This document shows, one piece after another, positions 1-11,857 of a stretch of 64,000 nucleotides of DNA. The position numbers and the translations under genes are program-made. The notes under the pieces are model-generated. The model was not told the origin of the DNA. It worked only from the letters and a program-made list of their open reading frames with translations, and did not search any database. The stretch's first letter is position 1. Each line of letters opens with the position of its first letter. The DNA is from Closterium sp. NIES-65 (Eukaryota; Streptophyta; Zygnematophyceae; Desmidiales; Closteriaceae): the NCBI GenBank assembly GCA_948144175.1, contig CANXME010000532.1:563001-627000 (forward strand), in the 5' to 3' direction.

Positions 1-1020
1 CCACTCCGCTGCGAAGAGCCACGACCTCCTCCTCCTCCTCCTCCGCCACCGCCTCCTCCACCTCCGCCACCTCCACCACCTCCGCTCCCACCGCCACCGC
101 CGCCGCCGCCTCCGCCTCCACTGCCGCCGCCGACACCTCCACCCCCGCCACCACTCCCACCACCACCCCCACCCCCTCCACTGCCTCCACCGCCGCCTCC
201 ACCGCCCCCGCTAGCTCCTCCAGCGCCCCTGCCCCCCTTGCCCTTGCCAGAGCGACGCTTCCCACTAGGGGTAGACGCCGCACCGACCGACTCCAGACCA
301 ACGAGGTCGGGCGCAGCAGCAGAGGCAACAGAGGGCATGAGAGGGGAGGGGGAACACCCCTCGAAGATGGGGGTGCGCGGGTCACCACGATAGGCCCCTA
401 CAGCGACTATGCTCTTCTCCGCTGCTAGGAGGGCCTTCTCGAGGAGGTCAACAGTGAGAGTGGTGGGACAGACTAAGAGAAAGTGGTCCCTGACTACGCG
501 AAGGGAATCAGGGAGGCGGGTGACTATGTAGTAGAGAGTGATGTACATGGGGGGGGGGGTTCTTGGCGCAGAACTCAGCAGAATGTGCAGCGCGGTAGCG
601 AGTGTCACTAGTGCGGAGGTGCGTAATGAGGTCAGCGACTGTGGGAAAGGCAGCTAGGTCAGGGAAGAGGTACGGTAGCATGAGGCGGCTCAGTGCAGCA
701 GTGGCAGGGGAAGAGTAGCGCGCAACTACAGCGTCGTACAAGGTCTGAGCACTCTTGTGCTGACTAAAGTGGGCGCGCTCAGTGGTAGGCAGGTGGCGAC
801 GCACAGCAAGACGTGCAGCAGCATCGCGAGTGGCCCACTGTGAGCGAACAGTGGCGTCGGCATCGGTAGCAGGGGCAGGGGAGGCACCAGAGGTGAGGTC
901 AAAGAGGGAGAGACCGTCTGCCCTATCACACTGTAGGAAAAGCTGCAGGTCATCTACCCAGACGTCAAAGTCAATGGCCCAACCCTCAGTGTCAAAAGTG
1001 AGAACACTGGGGGTAGCCAT
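1..1020 (-). pseudogene. Copia-1 gag, frameshifted and cut by the window edge
   Basis: The start MATPSVLTFDTEGWAIDFDV matches the gag start of three other copia copies here. The UBN2-like copia gag region follows (FLQCDRADGLSLFDLTSG, then TLYDAVVARYSSPATAALSR). After about 155 residues the frame breaks at a run of G near 550-560, where the sibling reads NPPPMYI and this copy reads NPPPHVHHS. The downstream glycine-rich linker (1-240) continues in another frame. In the intact relative this region is the capsid domain of a single gag-pol polyprotein. The frameshift means this copy cannot make a full polyprotein. Confidence 0.8.
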
Positions 1021-1079
1021 GACAGCAGTAGACTAGCAGCGCTAAATGTAGAGCACGGGCAGTGCAGTGACAGAGGCGC

Positions 1080-2150
1080 TGCTCTCACCAGACAGGGCGG
1101 TTCGGGCAGCTCGGCAGCACAGCAGCTCGGCAACACCGCGGCTCGGGCGACTCGGCAGCAACAGCGGCTCGGCAACACCGCGGCTCGGGCGACTCAATCG
1201 GCTCGGCAGCAGCCGCGACTCGGCTCCTCGGCTGCTCGGGCGGCTCGGGCGGCTCGGGCGGCTCGGGCGGAATGGGCGGCTCGGGCTGCTTAGCGGCGCG
1301 GGCGGCTCGGTTGGAAGGGGACGGGGCCCGGACCGCAGGTAGGGCGACGGGGCCGGGGCCGGGATCACAAGTAGGGCGACGGGGCCGGGGCCGGGGTCAC
1401 AGGTAGGGCGACGGGGCCGGGGCAGGGGTGTAGGTAGGGCGACGGGGCTAGGGCCGGGGCCGCAGGGATGGCGACAGGGCCGGGGTCGCAGGTGGGGCGA
1501 CGGGGCCGGGGTCGCAGATGGGGCGACGGGGCCGGGGTCGCAGGTGGGGCGACGGGGCCGGTGTCGCTGGTAGGGCGACGGGGCCGGGGCCGGGGACGCA
1601 GGTAGGGCGACGGGGCCGGGGTCGGGGCGCAGGTAGGGCGACGAGGCCAGGGCCGGGGCCGCAGGTGTGGTGACGGGGCCGAGGTCGCAGGTGGGGCGAC
1701 GGGGCCGGGGTCGCAGGTGGGGCGACGGGGCCGGGGTCGAAGGTAGGGCGACGGGGCCGGGGTCGCAGGTAGGGCGACGGGGCCGGGGCCGGGGCGCAGG
1801 TAGGGCGACGGGGCCAGCGCCGGGGCCGCAGGTGTGGCGACAGGGCCGGGGTCGCAGGTGGGGCGACGGGGCCGGGGTCGCAGGTGGGGCGACGGGGCCG
1901 GGGCGCAGGAAGGGCGACGGGGCCGGGGCCGGGGCGCAGGTAGGGCGATAGGGCCAGGGCCGGGGCCGCAGGTGTGGCGACGGGGCCGGGGTCGCAGGTG
2001 GGGCGACGGGGCCGGGGTCGCAGATAGGGCGACGGGGCCGGGGTCGCAGGTGGGGCGACGGGGCCGGGGCGCAGGAAGGGCGACGGGGTCGGGGCCGTAG
2101 GTAGGGCGACGGGGTTGCTAGGGCGACGAAGCAAGGGCCCCTAAGGCGGC
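1080..2150 (-). repeat. Copia-1 leader: GC-rich tandem repeats
   Basis: About 1 kb between gag and the primer-binding site is made of short tandem units: GGCTCGGG-type from about 1095 to 1300, then 23-30 bp units containing GGGCGACGGGGCCGGGG to about 2110. It is open on both strands by composition alone, so the ORFs there are not credible genes. The same position in the other copia copies holds a different GC-rich repeat. Confidence 0.8.
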
Positions 2151-2291
2151 TCGACGTGGCCGCTAGGGCGGCTCGACGAAGTCAAAGAGGGGAGCGCGAC
2201 TCAGGCTGGGTGCGCTCCGGGCAGGAAAAAAAAAAAAATCGACTTGGTGGGCCCTAGGCACAGTTCCCTCGAGGGAACCTGCTCGATACCA

Positions 2292-2413
2292 TGAGAAAAC
2301 TGAAACGAGAATGGGTGAACCAAGGAATGAAAGTGATACAAATATGCAACCCTAGAAATGTGTACCCCATATAGGCTACCCCACTACAGCCTACACAACA
2401 TTATAATTTCACA
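2292..2413 (-). repeat. Copia-1 5' LTR
   Basis: About 120 bp, read on the minus strand from TGTGAAATT to ...TTTTCTCA. It is immediately followed (minus strand) by the primer-binding site. It aligns by eye with the other copia LTRs in the window (shared GTGTAGGCTGTAGTGGGGTA block). The exact right end is 2411 or 2413 because the target sequence begins with CAGCAG. Confidence 0.75.
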
Positions 2414-3842
2414 GCAGTGTTGGCCTCAGAGGCCACGTAAGCAAGGTGCAGCTGACCTCGCTGCTTCAGCTCACGAGCAAGGAAGTAGCGAAGAGCGATG
2501 TGCTTCGTTCTGTGCTCCAGTCTGTGCTCCCGACACAAGGCCAGCATAGCCTTGTTGTCTACGTACAGATTTGGAGGAGAACGAGGTGGCTCTCCTAGGT
2601 CAGTCAGCAGGTAGGTGAGCCAGCGTAGCTCCTGTGAAGCCATGGCCCCAGCGTAGATCTCAGCCTCACAACTAAAGCCGAGACAGAAGACGAGCGGGTA
2701 GACCGCCTCGAAACAGAGCCGGAACCAAGGCTGAAGGTGTAACCCTGTGACGACCGCTGCGTAGCCTGGTCGTCAGCCCAAGAAGCGTCCGCGTGACCAG
2801 TGAGGACCACTAGACTCCGCCCTCCAAGCACAAGCCCCATGCCCGATGTACTGCACAAGTAGCGCAACACCCTCTTCGCTGCAGCCATATGCTCTGGTCT
2901 GTGTCTCCCAGGAGCAACATAGCGTGCGAGAATGCTAAGAGGGTATGCAAGGTCAGGTCGAGTGCAGGTCATCAGGTACATGAGGTAGCCAACAAGCTCT
3001 GGGTACGGGCCACTCGACTCTACGGACTCATCCAAAGGCAGAGCTGAGAGTGAGTGGCGAGTAGACAAAGGAGTGGCCTGAGGGGAGGAGTACGTGAAGC
3101 CGAAGCGCTGAAGGACCTGCTGCACCATGTGTGACTGAGTCAGGGTAATGGTGCGCTGTGCTCTATCCCGGGTGATCTGAAAGCCAAGGTAGCTGCGCAG
3201 TTCACCCAGATCTTTGAACGTGTGTCTCTTCTGCAGCTCGGACTTCACGTGGGCGAGTCCAGCAGTGTCAGCTGTGGCAAAGACCCAGTCGTCGACGTAC
3301 ACGAGGATGTAGAACGGCGACAAAGAAGTGTCGGTGCGCAGAAATAGCGACGGGTCGGCAGTAGAAGGAGCAAACCCAAGAGCCGCAATTGTAGTCCTCA
3401 GTGTGTCGTGCCACTCACGAGGCGCCTGGCGGAGACCGTAGACTGGCCGGCGGAGGCTCCACTGGGTACGAGGAGGAAAAGACCCTGTGAAGCCAGGTTG
3501 GCGGCGCAGCCAGATCTCCTCGTGCAGGCTGCCCTGCAAGAAAGCAGTGCTGAAGTCAAGAGAGTGAAGCTCGTAGTCACGGTGAGCGGCTATGTGCAGC
3601 AGTACCTGAAGAGTGGTCATCTTCGGGGTGGGAGAGAAGGTATGAAAGTAGTCCACTCCCTGCCGCTGACTGTAGCCACGAGCCACGTAGCGCACCTTGA
3701 AGATAGGAAAAAACCCGGCGGCCGCTTCACCCTGAAAATCCATATGCCACTGACGATGTTCGCCCCAGGAGGGGGAACCTCGTCGACGTAGGTGCCTGTG
3801 GACTTCCAGGAAGCCATCTCTGCATCCATGGCTTCCTGCCAC
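2414..3842 (-). pseudogene. Copia-2 reverse transcriptase and RNase H (broken)
   Basis: In minus-strand order this holds the copia RT core (VRYVARGYSQRQGVDYFHTF, LDFSTAFLQGSLHEEIWLRR, then ILVYVDDWVFATAD with the catalytic YVDD) and RNase H (GHADASWADDQATQRSSQGY, then LYVDNKAMLALCREHRLEHR). The RNase H is frameshifted near 2640-2700 and stops at the Copia-1 junction just after SEANTA. Upstream of RT, a proline/alanine-rich linker and the gag-pol connector run to about 5260 in shifting frames. Confidence 0.8.
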
Positions 3843-4500
3843 TGAGAGGAGTAGGGACCCTCTATCGCCTCCGCGTAAGAGCGCGGAGTCGGGATGTCTG
3901 GTGCATCCGGGTCTCCCTCAGGGGTAAGCAGCATGGACACGAGATGAGGTGAAGCAGCAGCAAAGCACTGGAACTCCTCCTGCCTCTCCTCAAGGACGTC
4001 CGTGCCAAGGGCACACTCACCCCCGACAGACGGAGGACAGACAGACTCAAACTGAGCGACAAGACTAGCAGCGTAGTCTAGGCGACAGCGAGCAGCGAAG
4101 TCGACAAGCTCTGAAACTAAGGCAGACGCAGAAGCGGACTCAAAGGAAGGGTCAGTGACGACATTATTAAGGAGACGCGTGACACTAGGACTGGCAACAC
4201 GAAGGGAGTCCGACTCCGGGTCAGCAAGAACAGGAAGAGAGGACTCAGGAGGAGAAGGCAAAGGGGCATGCAGCGGAGCAGTGGAGGGACGCAGAGACAT
4301 CCGGTGCGTGCCGGGGACAGGGGGAGGACGCTGACGGGAACCACGACTTCTAGTGCGAGCACCACAGACAGGCGACGCAGGACGAGACGCAGGCTCACGA
4401 CGCTCAGCAAGACCTCCAGTAGGACCAATGTAGAGAGAAGGAGCAGGCAGAGGAGAGGTAGGTTGTAACTGTACCTCGGATAGGACAGGCGGTGGACACT

Positions 4501-5340
4501 CTAAGGGAGGAGCCGGACTAGCAGAGGGCGGAAGACCAAGAACTTGCTGAAGAAGCGGAACGAAGTATGGCCGCGGCCGCTCAGCACCACCAGCACCTGA
4601 AGGGACAGCACCAGCACCCCGAACGACAGCACCAGCGCCAGTAGCACCCCCAGCTCCAGCAGTGCAAACTCCAGTACCCTCAGAGGCACCAGCACCAGAG
4701 GCACCCTCAGCGCCAACACCCTCAGCAGCTCCAGCTCCAGCCGGACCACCAGAAGACGCAGCGGGTCCAGTTCAAGCACCCTCAGTAGCACCGACGCCCG
4801 CAGCACCACCAGCTCCAGTACAAGAAGCACCCGCAGGCCCAACAGCTCCAGTACTCCCAGTACGAGCACCTCCGGGACCCGCGGCACCAGCACCCTCAGC
4901 AGCAGCAGAACCTCCAGCACCCGCAGCAGCTCCAGCTCCAGCAGCTCGCCTCCAGCGCCGGGCAAACCACTCACGCAGCTCGTGTGGAGAGAGTAGCTCC
5001 CGCCGGGACGAAGCACCCGAAGAACCTCCAGGCCCAGCACCGCCAGACGCCACATGAGCAGGTCCAGTACCCTCAGACTCTGCACCCCCAGACGCAGCAC
5101 CCCCAGGCTCAGCACCCCCAGACGCAGCACCCCCAGGCGTAGCCCTCCCAGGCTCAGCACCCCCAGGCGCAACACCCCCAGAGTCAGCACCCCCAGCCTC
5201 AGCACCCCCAGACCCAGCACCCGCAGGCTCAGCACTCGTAGCAGCACCAGAGTCAAAAGCTACCTCGACAGGGTCGACTGCGTCTACCTGAGACACACCT
5301 GAGGGGGCAAGACCGTGAGGGGGGAGGGGGTCTACCAGAG
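4501..5340 (-). pseudogene. Copia-2 integrase-RT linker of Gly/Ala/Pro repeats
   Basis: Tandem pentapeptide-type coding repeats (GGAEPGG, GGADSGG-like units between about 5060 and 5250) correspond to the linker between integrase and RT in the intact Copia-4 polyprotein. The frame is broken in several places. Apparent leucine-rich or arginine-rich ORFs in other frames are shadows of this repeat. Confidence 0.65.
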
Positions 5341-6130
5341 GGGGACCTGGCGTAAGGAAGAGCGGCGGGTGGGGGGAGGGACGCAGTGCGGTAGGGGAAG
5401 AGACGGTAGTAGGGAACCGACTTGTCGAACGTGACGTCCTGGGAGGACAAAACACGGCGCTAGGTGGGGTGGTAGAACTGCCAGCCCGGCGCGTCAGGGG
5501 GGAAGCCAAGGAAGACGCAGGGAACAGCACGAGGGGACAGCTTGTCCGCAGACAAGTCGAGGACAAACGCCCGAGATCCCCAGACACGGAACGCAGACGC
5601 ATCGCCAACATTCCCCGTCCACAGCAAAGCAGGGGAGGTCTCCGGCATGGAGACCCGGGGCTGAAGGTTGATCTGATGCGCCGCGTACCGAACCGCAAAC
5701 GGCCACAGAAAATGGGGGGCTGCCGCATGGACCATGGACGTACGAGCGACGTCCATGACCATGCCAATGCGGCGCTCAGCAATCTTATTTTGTTGCGGAG
5801 AGTCCGGAAGCGTGAAGGTCTGGCGGATGCCTTGTGCACGACAGAAGGCTCGCAGAAGGTCAGAGGAGAACTCTCCGCCTCGGTCAGAGTGCAGACGCAG
5901 AACAGGAAAGTCCGAGCCAAAACTCTCTCTGAGCTGGAGACGAGCTGCGCGGATCCAGGCGATCAACACCAAGTGACGTCACCCTTGCTGCGCAAGGGGA
6001 AGACTGCGGTGTAACGCGAGTAGTCGTCAACCACCAGCAGGAAGTAACGCTGGTGACCCTGTCCACGGACGCAGGCTGGGCCCCACACGTCCATGTGAAG
6101 CGTCTGCAGCGGAGCCTCTATCGGAGGAAA
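5340..6130 (-). pseudogene. Copia-2 integrase core (frameshifted)
   Basis: The minus strand contains FPVLRLHSDRGGEFSSDLLR with the second catalytic Asp and an AERRIGMVMDVARTSM segment with the catalytic Glu. The segment with the first Asp lies around 6090 in a different frame. One change converts the usual NGIAERR to NKIAERR. This is a retroviral-type DDE integrase, inactive here because of the frame breaks. Confidence 0.75.
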
Positions 6131-8286
6131 CTATGAGGAGTGAGGAGCAGCGCGCTGCCGCCCCTCGACGCAGGGAACGCAGGTGGGGGCAGGTCCCGGA
6201 GGAAGGGGAGGGAGGGACCGGGGGAGACCAGAGACAAGGACACGGGAGGCCATGCCTCGAAGACGAGGCAGGGAGGGGTGACCAAGGCGGTGGTGCCAGA
6301 AGAGAGTCTGGTGAGACAGGAGACGACACGAGCAGGGGGCAGACTCAGGACCAGACCTGGATGCCGCAGCAAACACCTGACCCGACGCGGCTACCTGAGT
6401 AGACTCAGCGACCGGAGGAGACTCAGTAGTCAATGTGTACAGGCTCGACCCCGGCTGACGGGTAAACGTGGCCAAGTGATGGCCCGTCCGAGCACAGGTA
6501 CAGTGGGTCACTCGCTGACTCGCAGGAGTGAACTGGTGAACCCCTCCATCTTGGAGGTCAGCACCACTCACCAAGTTCGTAGAGAACGAGGGGAGGTAAA
6601 GACCCGACAGGGTGCCAGAAGGGGTCGCCGGACACGGTAGAACAGTGGAGAAGTGGGCAAGGACAGGGCCCCCAGAGGGGTCTGCCAGGGAGATTGCCAC
6701 TGGCGGACTAAGCGGCGTAAGCGTGGTGCGGTCTCGAAAGAAGGAGCGGGAAGCACCGGAGTCAAGGGTGAAGGTGTGGGTGGCCGCAGCCGACGCGGTA
6801 CCTGAGAGCGCAGACTCACCAGCACGTGGGGCAGCCGGCTCACTGGCACCTAGAGCAGCAGCCTCACCAGCACCTAGAGCAGCAGCCTCAATGCCCGGGT
6901 CAGGCGGAAAACACCGGTAACAGTCACCCTCATCACTAATAGTCACAGCATACATTACAGCAAGAATAGCATCATAATCAAGAACAAAGATCGCAACACC
7001 CGCCCTAAACAGCTCGCCCCAGCGAGGGATCTCAGTAGCGTCAGGGAACTGATGACGCCATGCGTCCATCAGGCGGCCGAAGCAGCGCTGGGTGGAGTGC
7101 GGACCCCCACACTGCTCACCCCTGCGGTCGCCTGTACGTAGAACGTAGGTACAGGGGCCAGCACCCTCACCCCGTTGACCAGCAGTGTACCACTCACGAA
7201 GCTGCTGGGGGGAAGGGGTCTCACGACTGCGCTGCTGCTGCTGCTGCTGGCGGCGACCACCACCGGAGCTGACCCTTTGCGAAGAGCCGCCCCGACCAGC
7301 TCCACCTCCGCTGCTGCTACCTCCACCACCGCCTCCACCTCCACCACCTCCGCTCGCACCGCCACCATCGCCACCTCCTCCGCCTCCACTGCCGCCACTA
7401 GTGCACCCACTCCCGCCACCACTCCCATCGCCACCCCCACCCCCTCCGCCGCCTCCACCGCCGCCTCCACCGCCCCCGCTAGCTCCTCCACCGCCCTTCC
7501 CCCCCTTGCCCTTGCCTGAGCGGCGTCTCCCGCTAGGGGCAGACGCTGCGCCGACCGACTCAAGACCAACGAGGTCGGCCGCAGCAGCAGAGGCAACAGA
7601 GGGCAAGAGGGGGGAGGGGGAGCACCTCTCAAAGACAGGGTACGAGGGTCACCACGAGAGGCTGCTACAGTGACTTTACTCGTTTCTGCTGCTAGGAGGC
7701 GCTCCTCGAGGTGGTCAACGGTGAGGGTGGTGGGGCAAACAGAGAGGAAGTGGTCCCTGACCGAGCGAAGGGTGTCAGGGAGCTGGGTGACTATGTAGTA
7801 GAGGGTGATGTACATAGGGGGGGGGTTCTTGGCGCATAACTCAGCAGGAAGCGCAGCGCGGTAGCGGATGTCACTAAAGCGAAGGTGCGTAACGAGGTCA
7901 GCGACTGTGGGAAAAGCGGCGAGGTCAGGGAAGAGGTACGGCAGTATGAGGCGGCTAAGGGCAGCAGTGGCAGGGGAAGAGTAGCGTGCAACTATAGCCT
8001 TGTACAAGGTCTTAGCACTCTTGTACTGACTGAAATGCGCGCGCTCAGTGGTCGGTAAGTGGCGGCGCAGAGCAAGGCGAGCAGCAGCATCGCGCGTGGC
8101 CTTATGTGAGCGAACAGTGGTGTCAGCATCAGCAGCAGGGGCAGGAGAGGCACCAGAGGTGAGGTCAAACAGAGAGAGACCGTCTGCCCTATCGCACTAT
8201 AGGAAAAGCTGCAGATCATCTACCCAGACCTCAAAGTCAACAGCCCGACCCTCAGCGTCAAAGGTGAGAACACTGGGGTTGGCCAT
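6131..8286 (-). pseudogene. Copia-2 gag, glycine-rich linker and protease (broken)
   Basis: The start codon at 8286 opens a short reading frame ending at LQLFL, where CAG of the relatives is TAG (about 8200). The gag continues in two other frames (7069-8007 and 6131-7606). The second frame contains the poly-glycine linker, a C-x13-C-x3-H-x4-C cluster (CTYVLRTGDRRGEQCGGPHS), the protease motif LDSGASRSFF and the pre-integrase motif WHHRLGHPS. Several frameshifts and the early stop make this a pseudogene. Confidence 0.8.
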
Positions 8287-8349
8287 GACAGCAGTAGACT
8301 GGAAGAGAGAGCAGCGGGGTAGGGCAGTGCAGTGGTAGAGGCGCTGCTC

Positions 8350-9120
8350 TTACCAGGCATGTGGGGCGGGCTGAGGCAGGCCGGCAGGGACAGGGCCGCG
8401 ACGGCAGGGACTGCGGCGTCTCGGCTGCGGCGACGTGGCGGCTCGGCAGCTCAGCGGCTCGGCGGCTCAGCAGCTCGGCGGCTCGGCGGCTCGGCAGCTC
8501 GGCGGCTCGGCAGCTCGGCGGCACGGCGGCAAGGGCGGCTCGGCGGCTCGGCGGTGACGGCGGCTCGGCTGCTCGACGGGGCCGAGAAGGGCGGCCGAGG
8601 GGCCGAGGAAGGGCGGCAGGGCCGCGAAGGGCGGCGACGGGGCCACAAGGGGCGGCAATGAGGCCGCTGAAGGGCGGCGACGAGGCCGCTGATGGGCGGC
8701 GACGAGGCCGCTGAAGGGCGGCGATGAGGCCGCGAAAGGGCGGCAACGGGGCCGCGGAAGGGCGGCAATGGGGTCGCTGAAGGGCGGCGACGGGGCCGCG
8801 GAGGGGCGGCGACGTGGCCGCTGAAGGGCGGCGACGAGGCCGAGGGGAGGGGGGGGACGGCGACGGGCCCGCTAAGGGCGGCTACGGGGTCGCGGCTCGG
8901 CGGCGACGAGGCCGAAAGGGGCGGCAACGGGGCCGTAAGGGGCGGCGACGGGGCCGTAAGGGGCGGCGACGGGGCCTTAAGGGGCGGTCGCGGGGCCGTA
9001 AGAGGCGGTCGCGGGGCCGTAAGGGGCGGCGACGGGGCCGCTAAGGGGCCACGCGGGGCCTAGAGAGGGCAGCGATGGGGCCTGCGGGACCGCTAAGAAG
9101 GGCGCGACGGGTCGCCAAGG
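8350..9120 (-). repeat. Copia-2 leader: GC-rich tandem repeats
   Basis: Units of about 20-30 bp based on GGGCGGCGACGGGGCCGCTG fill the leader between gag and the primer-binding site. Shorter GGCTCGGCA units occupy 8440-8580. No gene is supported here. Confidence 0.8.
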
Positions 9121-9228
9121 GTGAGACACTAGGTGCGCTTTGGGCAGGGGCGCCACGCGCCCCGGGTAGGAAAAAAAATATCGGTGGGCCCTAGGAACAG
9201 TTCCCACGAGGGAACCTGCTCGATACCA

Positions 9229-9357
9229 TGAGAAACTTAGAACGAGAATGAATTGACTAAGGAATGAAAGTGATACAAATATGAAACCCTAGAATTGTGT
9301 ACCCCTTAGTATCTAACCCGCTACAGCCTACACAGGCTAGATCATATAAGTTTGACA
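9229..9357 (-). repeat. Copia-2 5' LTR
   Basis: This 129-bp LTR reads on the minus strand from TGTCAAACTTATATG to ...TAAGTTTCTCA. It abuts the primer-binding site TGGTATCGAGCAGGTTCC (9228-9211). It shares the GTGTAGGCTGTAG block with the other copia LTRs. Confidence 0.85.
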
Positions 9358-9701
9358 AACCTTGCTACAGTTGAACTCGAATCAGGGCCCCCTGGAAAAT
9401 GTTAAAGCAAGGGTGCACTTTGGGGGGGTTGGAGGCAAAGGTTTATCACTTGCCTCCACGTTGTTACCCTGTGTTAAGAGTCCGAGCGAACCATACTTCA
9501 GTGTTGGCGGACTTGCGCGGGTTGTCTCTCCCCCATCGTCAATTGCGACGGGCCAACTGGGAGTTGGAAACTTGAATCACCCACCAGGCAGTTTGTGAAC
9601 CAAGACGCACTTGACTCTCATACCACCACGACACACATATTGCAAGCAGGTGATAGCGTAGCAACCACAACTCTAGCGCACCACCATCATCAGAGCATTA
9701 G
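9358..9701. other. Unassigned spacer between Copia-2 and Gypsy-A
   Basis: These 344 bp match nothing else I can see in the window. There is an open frame on the plus strand with no recognisable motif. The region abuts the truncated Gypsy-A 3' LTR, so it may be older insertion debris. Confidence 0.5.
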
Positions 9702-9746
9702 TGATGTTGCAGGGTGCGCTAAGGAATATCGAGAAAAATCCTTACA
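9702..9746 (-). repeat. Gypsy-A 3' LTR remnant
   Basis: Only about 45 bp remain (GATGTTGCAGGGTGCGCTAA ... CTTACA), matching the end of the complete Gypsy-A LTR at 30748-30792. A polypurine tract (minus-strand run of G at 9751-9760) lies just inside it, as expected for a 3' LTR. Confidence 0.75.
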
Positions 9747-11516
9747 CTACCCCCCCCCCCTCAAGAAGCCCCCTCCACTAGACGAGTGCGTGTATATCGC
9801 GGAAGCCCCGGCTCCTCAGGTACACTTGCAGGGCAGGGTGGTTTTCGATGTTGGCCAGGGGCACCCAGCTGTCCTCAGTTGGCGTGCAATCCTTCCAGCG
9901 AACGAGGAATTCAATCCTCCTGATTCCTGTGGGGTGTCGAATCCGATGGCTCAGGATTTTTTCGGGCTCGATGATCGGCTCCGATGCAGGGCGAGTCATG
10001 GATGGCGGGCGGCGGTGGCGAGGCAGTTGGCTTGTGGTTGGGATGTATGGGCGAAGCAAGCTGACGTGGAACGAAGGGATGATGTACCAGTCTGCCGGCA
10101 ACAGTAGATTAGCTGTTACTGGGGTAATCATGTGCCTGATTTGGAATGGTCCACAGTAGCGGGGTCGTAATTTCGGTATGACGGGTGACAAAATTAGAAG
10201 AAAGAAAGAGGAATGAACTAGCAGAAATGGGGATACAAATAGCAAACCCTAGAAGGGTTGTACTCGCTATAGAGCACCCCACTACAGGCTAGAACATAAG
10301 AATAATATTCTGACAACGGGCAGTCTTAAGTTTTGCGTGTCGAGCAGTACGTAATCTCCTGACTGGTACGGGACTGGGCGGCGGTGGCAGTCAGCATTGC
10401 GCTTAGCGATGCCGTTGGCTTTTTTAATTGCTTCTGCGGCTCTGGTGCGGGCAGCTTGCAGAATTTCGGCAAATTGCTGTGCACGTGGCGTTGGGTTGTC
10501 TGGACTCGGCGTCATGGGCACTGTAGGGTTTTGCCCGTAGTTCAGATAGAAGGGGGACTGTTGCGTCGTCGCTGACGTGGCGTTGATGTACGCGAACTCG
10601 ATCAGCGGCAGCTGCTGCTCCCAAGTGGTTGGGTTGTCGCACGTGGCACGAATCAACTGCTCCATCGTCTGATTCGTCCGCTCCGTTTGACCGTCGGTCT
10701 CAGGGTGGTACGACGAGCAGAACTGTAGCCTTGTCCCGAACTGCTCCCAGATCTTCCAGAAGTTGCAGGTGAACTTAGTGTCGCGGTCGCTAATTATTGC
10801 AGCTGGTATCCCGTGCAGTCGAACGACGGCTGTGATGAACAGGCGAGCAGTTTCTTCGGCCGAGATCGATTTCTTGCACGCAACGAAGTGTGCCATCTTC
10901 GTCAACCTGTCAACGACGACCATAACCGCGTTGTTACCCCCAGGGTTCGAAGGTAACCCTGTGACGAAATCCATGGTAACCTGCCGCCAGGCGCGCTCAG
11001 GCGGTGGAATCGGCTGCAACTGACCCGCCTTTCATTTTCGTGAGCTCTTCATCACCAGACACGTAGGACACGAGCCCACGTGGTGCTGTGCGTCGGTCAA
11101 CAGCTCTGGCCAGTAGTAATACCGCTGCAGTTGCTGTCGCGTTTTTTCTACCCCGAAATGTCCCGAGGTAATCCCGTCGTGTGCCTCCTGCAGTAACAGT
11201 TCCCTCAGTAGTGAATACGCGGGTACCCAGATGCGGTTGGTGCTTGTTTTTACGTAATAGACTCCTCTGGCCTCTGCCAGTTAGTGTGAATTTCCGGTCG
11301 TGAAAAATGGGTCGGTACTATATCCGTGGGTGAATAGGCCTGTCAACAGTGGGTTGGTTTGGGCGAGTAGGATGGCGTGGAGTTGGGCGGTGGAGCGTGT
11401 GAGTGCGTCGGCGATGTTGGATGCGCCTTTTTTGTACGTGACCGTGTAGTGGAAATTGGACTCAAGATAGTCCAACCAGCGGATCTATCGTGGGTTGAGA
11501 TTCAGTTGGGCGCGGA
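9747..11516 (-). pseudogene. Gypsy-A RNase H tail, integrase and chromodomain (broken)
   Basis: In minus-strand order: the end of RNase H (YKKGASNIADALTRSTAQLH, about 11480-11380), the DDE integrase core (TMDFVTGLPSNPGGNNAV, then IISDRDTKFTCNFWKIWEQF and a YHPETDGQTERTN block), and a C-terminal chromodomain (EPEKILSHRIRHPTGIRRIE, then FLVRWKDCTPTEDSWVPLAN). The chromodomain marks it as a chromovirus, a group whose integrase is thought to target histone marks. The frame is broken by a solo LTR at 10186 and by small indels between 11019 and 11281. Copia-3 interrupts it at 11516. Confidence 0.85.
10186..10315 (-). mobile_element. Copia solo LTR inside Gypsy-A
   Basis: This 130-bp LTR (minus strand TGTCAGAATATT ... 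AATTTTGTCA) is flanked by perfect 5-bp duplications ACGGG at 10181-10185 and 10316-10320. No internal sequence is present, so it arose by LTR-LTR recombination after a copia insertion between integrase and chromodomain. Removing it restores collinearity with Gypsy-B near 51,880. Confidence 0.9.
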
Positions 11517-11644
11517 TGAGAAGAAACGAGAATGAATGAACTATGAATGAATTGGGTACAAGTACTAACCCTAATTTGGTTGTACCCCTTATGGGCTACC
11601 CCACTATAGCCTACACAATATGCATGAGCTATAATGTTCTGACA
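11517..11644 (-). repeat. Copia-3 3' LTR
   Basis: 128 bp, with minus-strand ends TGTCAGAACATT and TTCTTCTCA. It is followed inward by a polypurine-like tract (minus strand CTATGGGGGTG, 11645-11655), identical to the tract beside the Copia-4 3' LTR. Confidence 0.9.
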
Positions 11645-11857
11645 CACCCCCATAGGCAAAGTGGGGGAGAACAAGGGGTCACAAGACCAGTCAAGCAAAG
11701 CAAAGCAAAGCAAGCTCAGGGTGGATCACAAAGTCACTACACATTCCGAGCACAAGTTCAAGGCCACAAGGCCAGTTCACATGCAAGAGTACATATAAAT
11801 AAAAAAGCTAGACAAGCAAGAGCAGGTGTATGTATATATGTAACAGTACAAGCAAGG

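Larger units (their letters stand above)
1..2413 (-). mobile_element. Copia-1: Ty1/copia retrotransposon, 5' part only, runs off the left edge
   Basis: Read on the minus strand the order is LTR (2413-2292), primer-binding site (about 2291-2274, TGGTATCGAGCAGGTTCC), a GC-rich tandem-repeat leader, then gag starting at 1020 and a glycine-rich stretch continuing to base 1. The layout matches the intact Copia-4 in this window. The element sits inside the RNase H region of Copia-2: the LTR begins directly after the Copia-2 codons for SEANTA. The other half of the split Copia-2 and the rest of Copia-1 must lie left of base 1. Confidence 0.85.
2414..9357 (-). mobile_element. Copia-2: Ty1/copia retrotransposon, 3' end removed by the Copia-1 insertion
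   Basis: In minus-strand order: LTR 9357-9229, primer-binding site ending at 9228, GC-repeat leader, gag from 8286, protease, integrase, and reverse transcriptase/RNase H ending at 2414 where Copia-1 is inserted. Coding regions carry several stops and frameshifts, so it is an inactive copy. Its 3' LTR is not in the window, so no target duplication can be checked. Confidence 0.85.

Noticed and set aside
1448-2134. Proline/arginine-rich ORFs in the copia leaders
   Set aside because: They are generated by GC-rich tandem repeats, are not conserved between copies, and lie between primer-binding site and gag.
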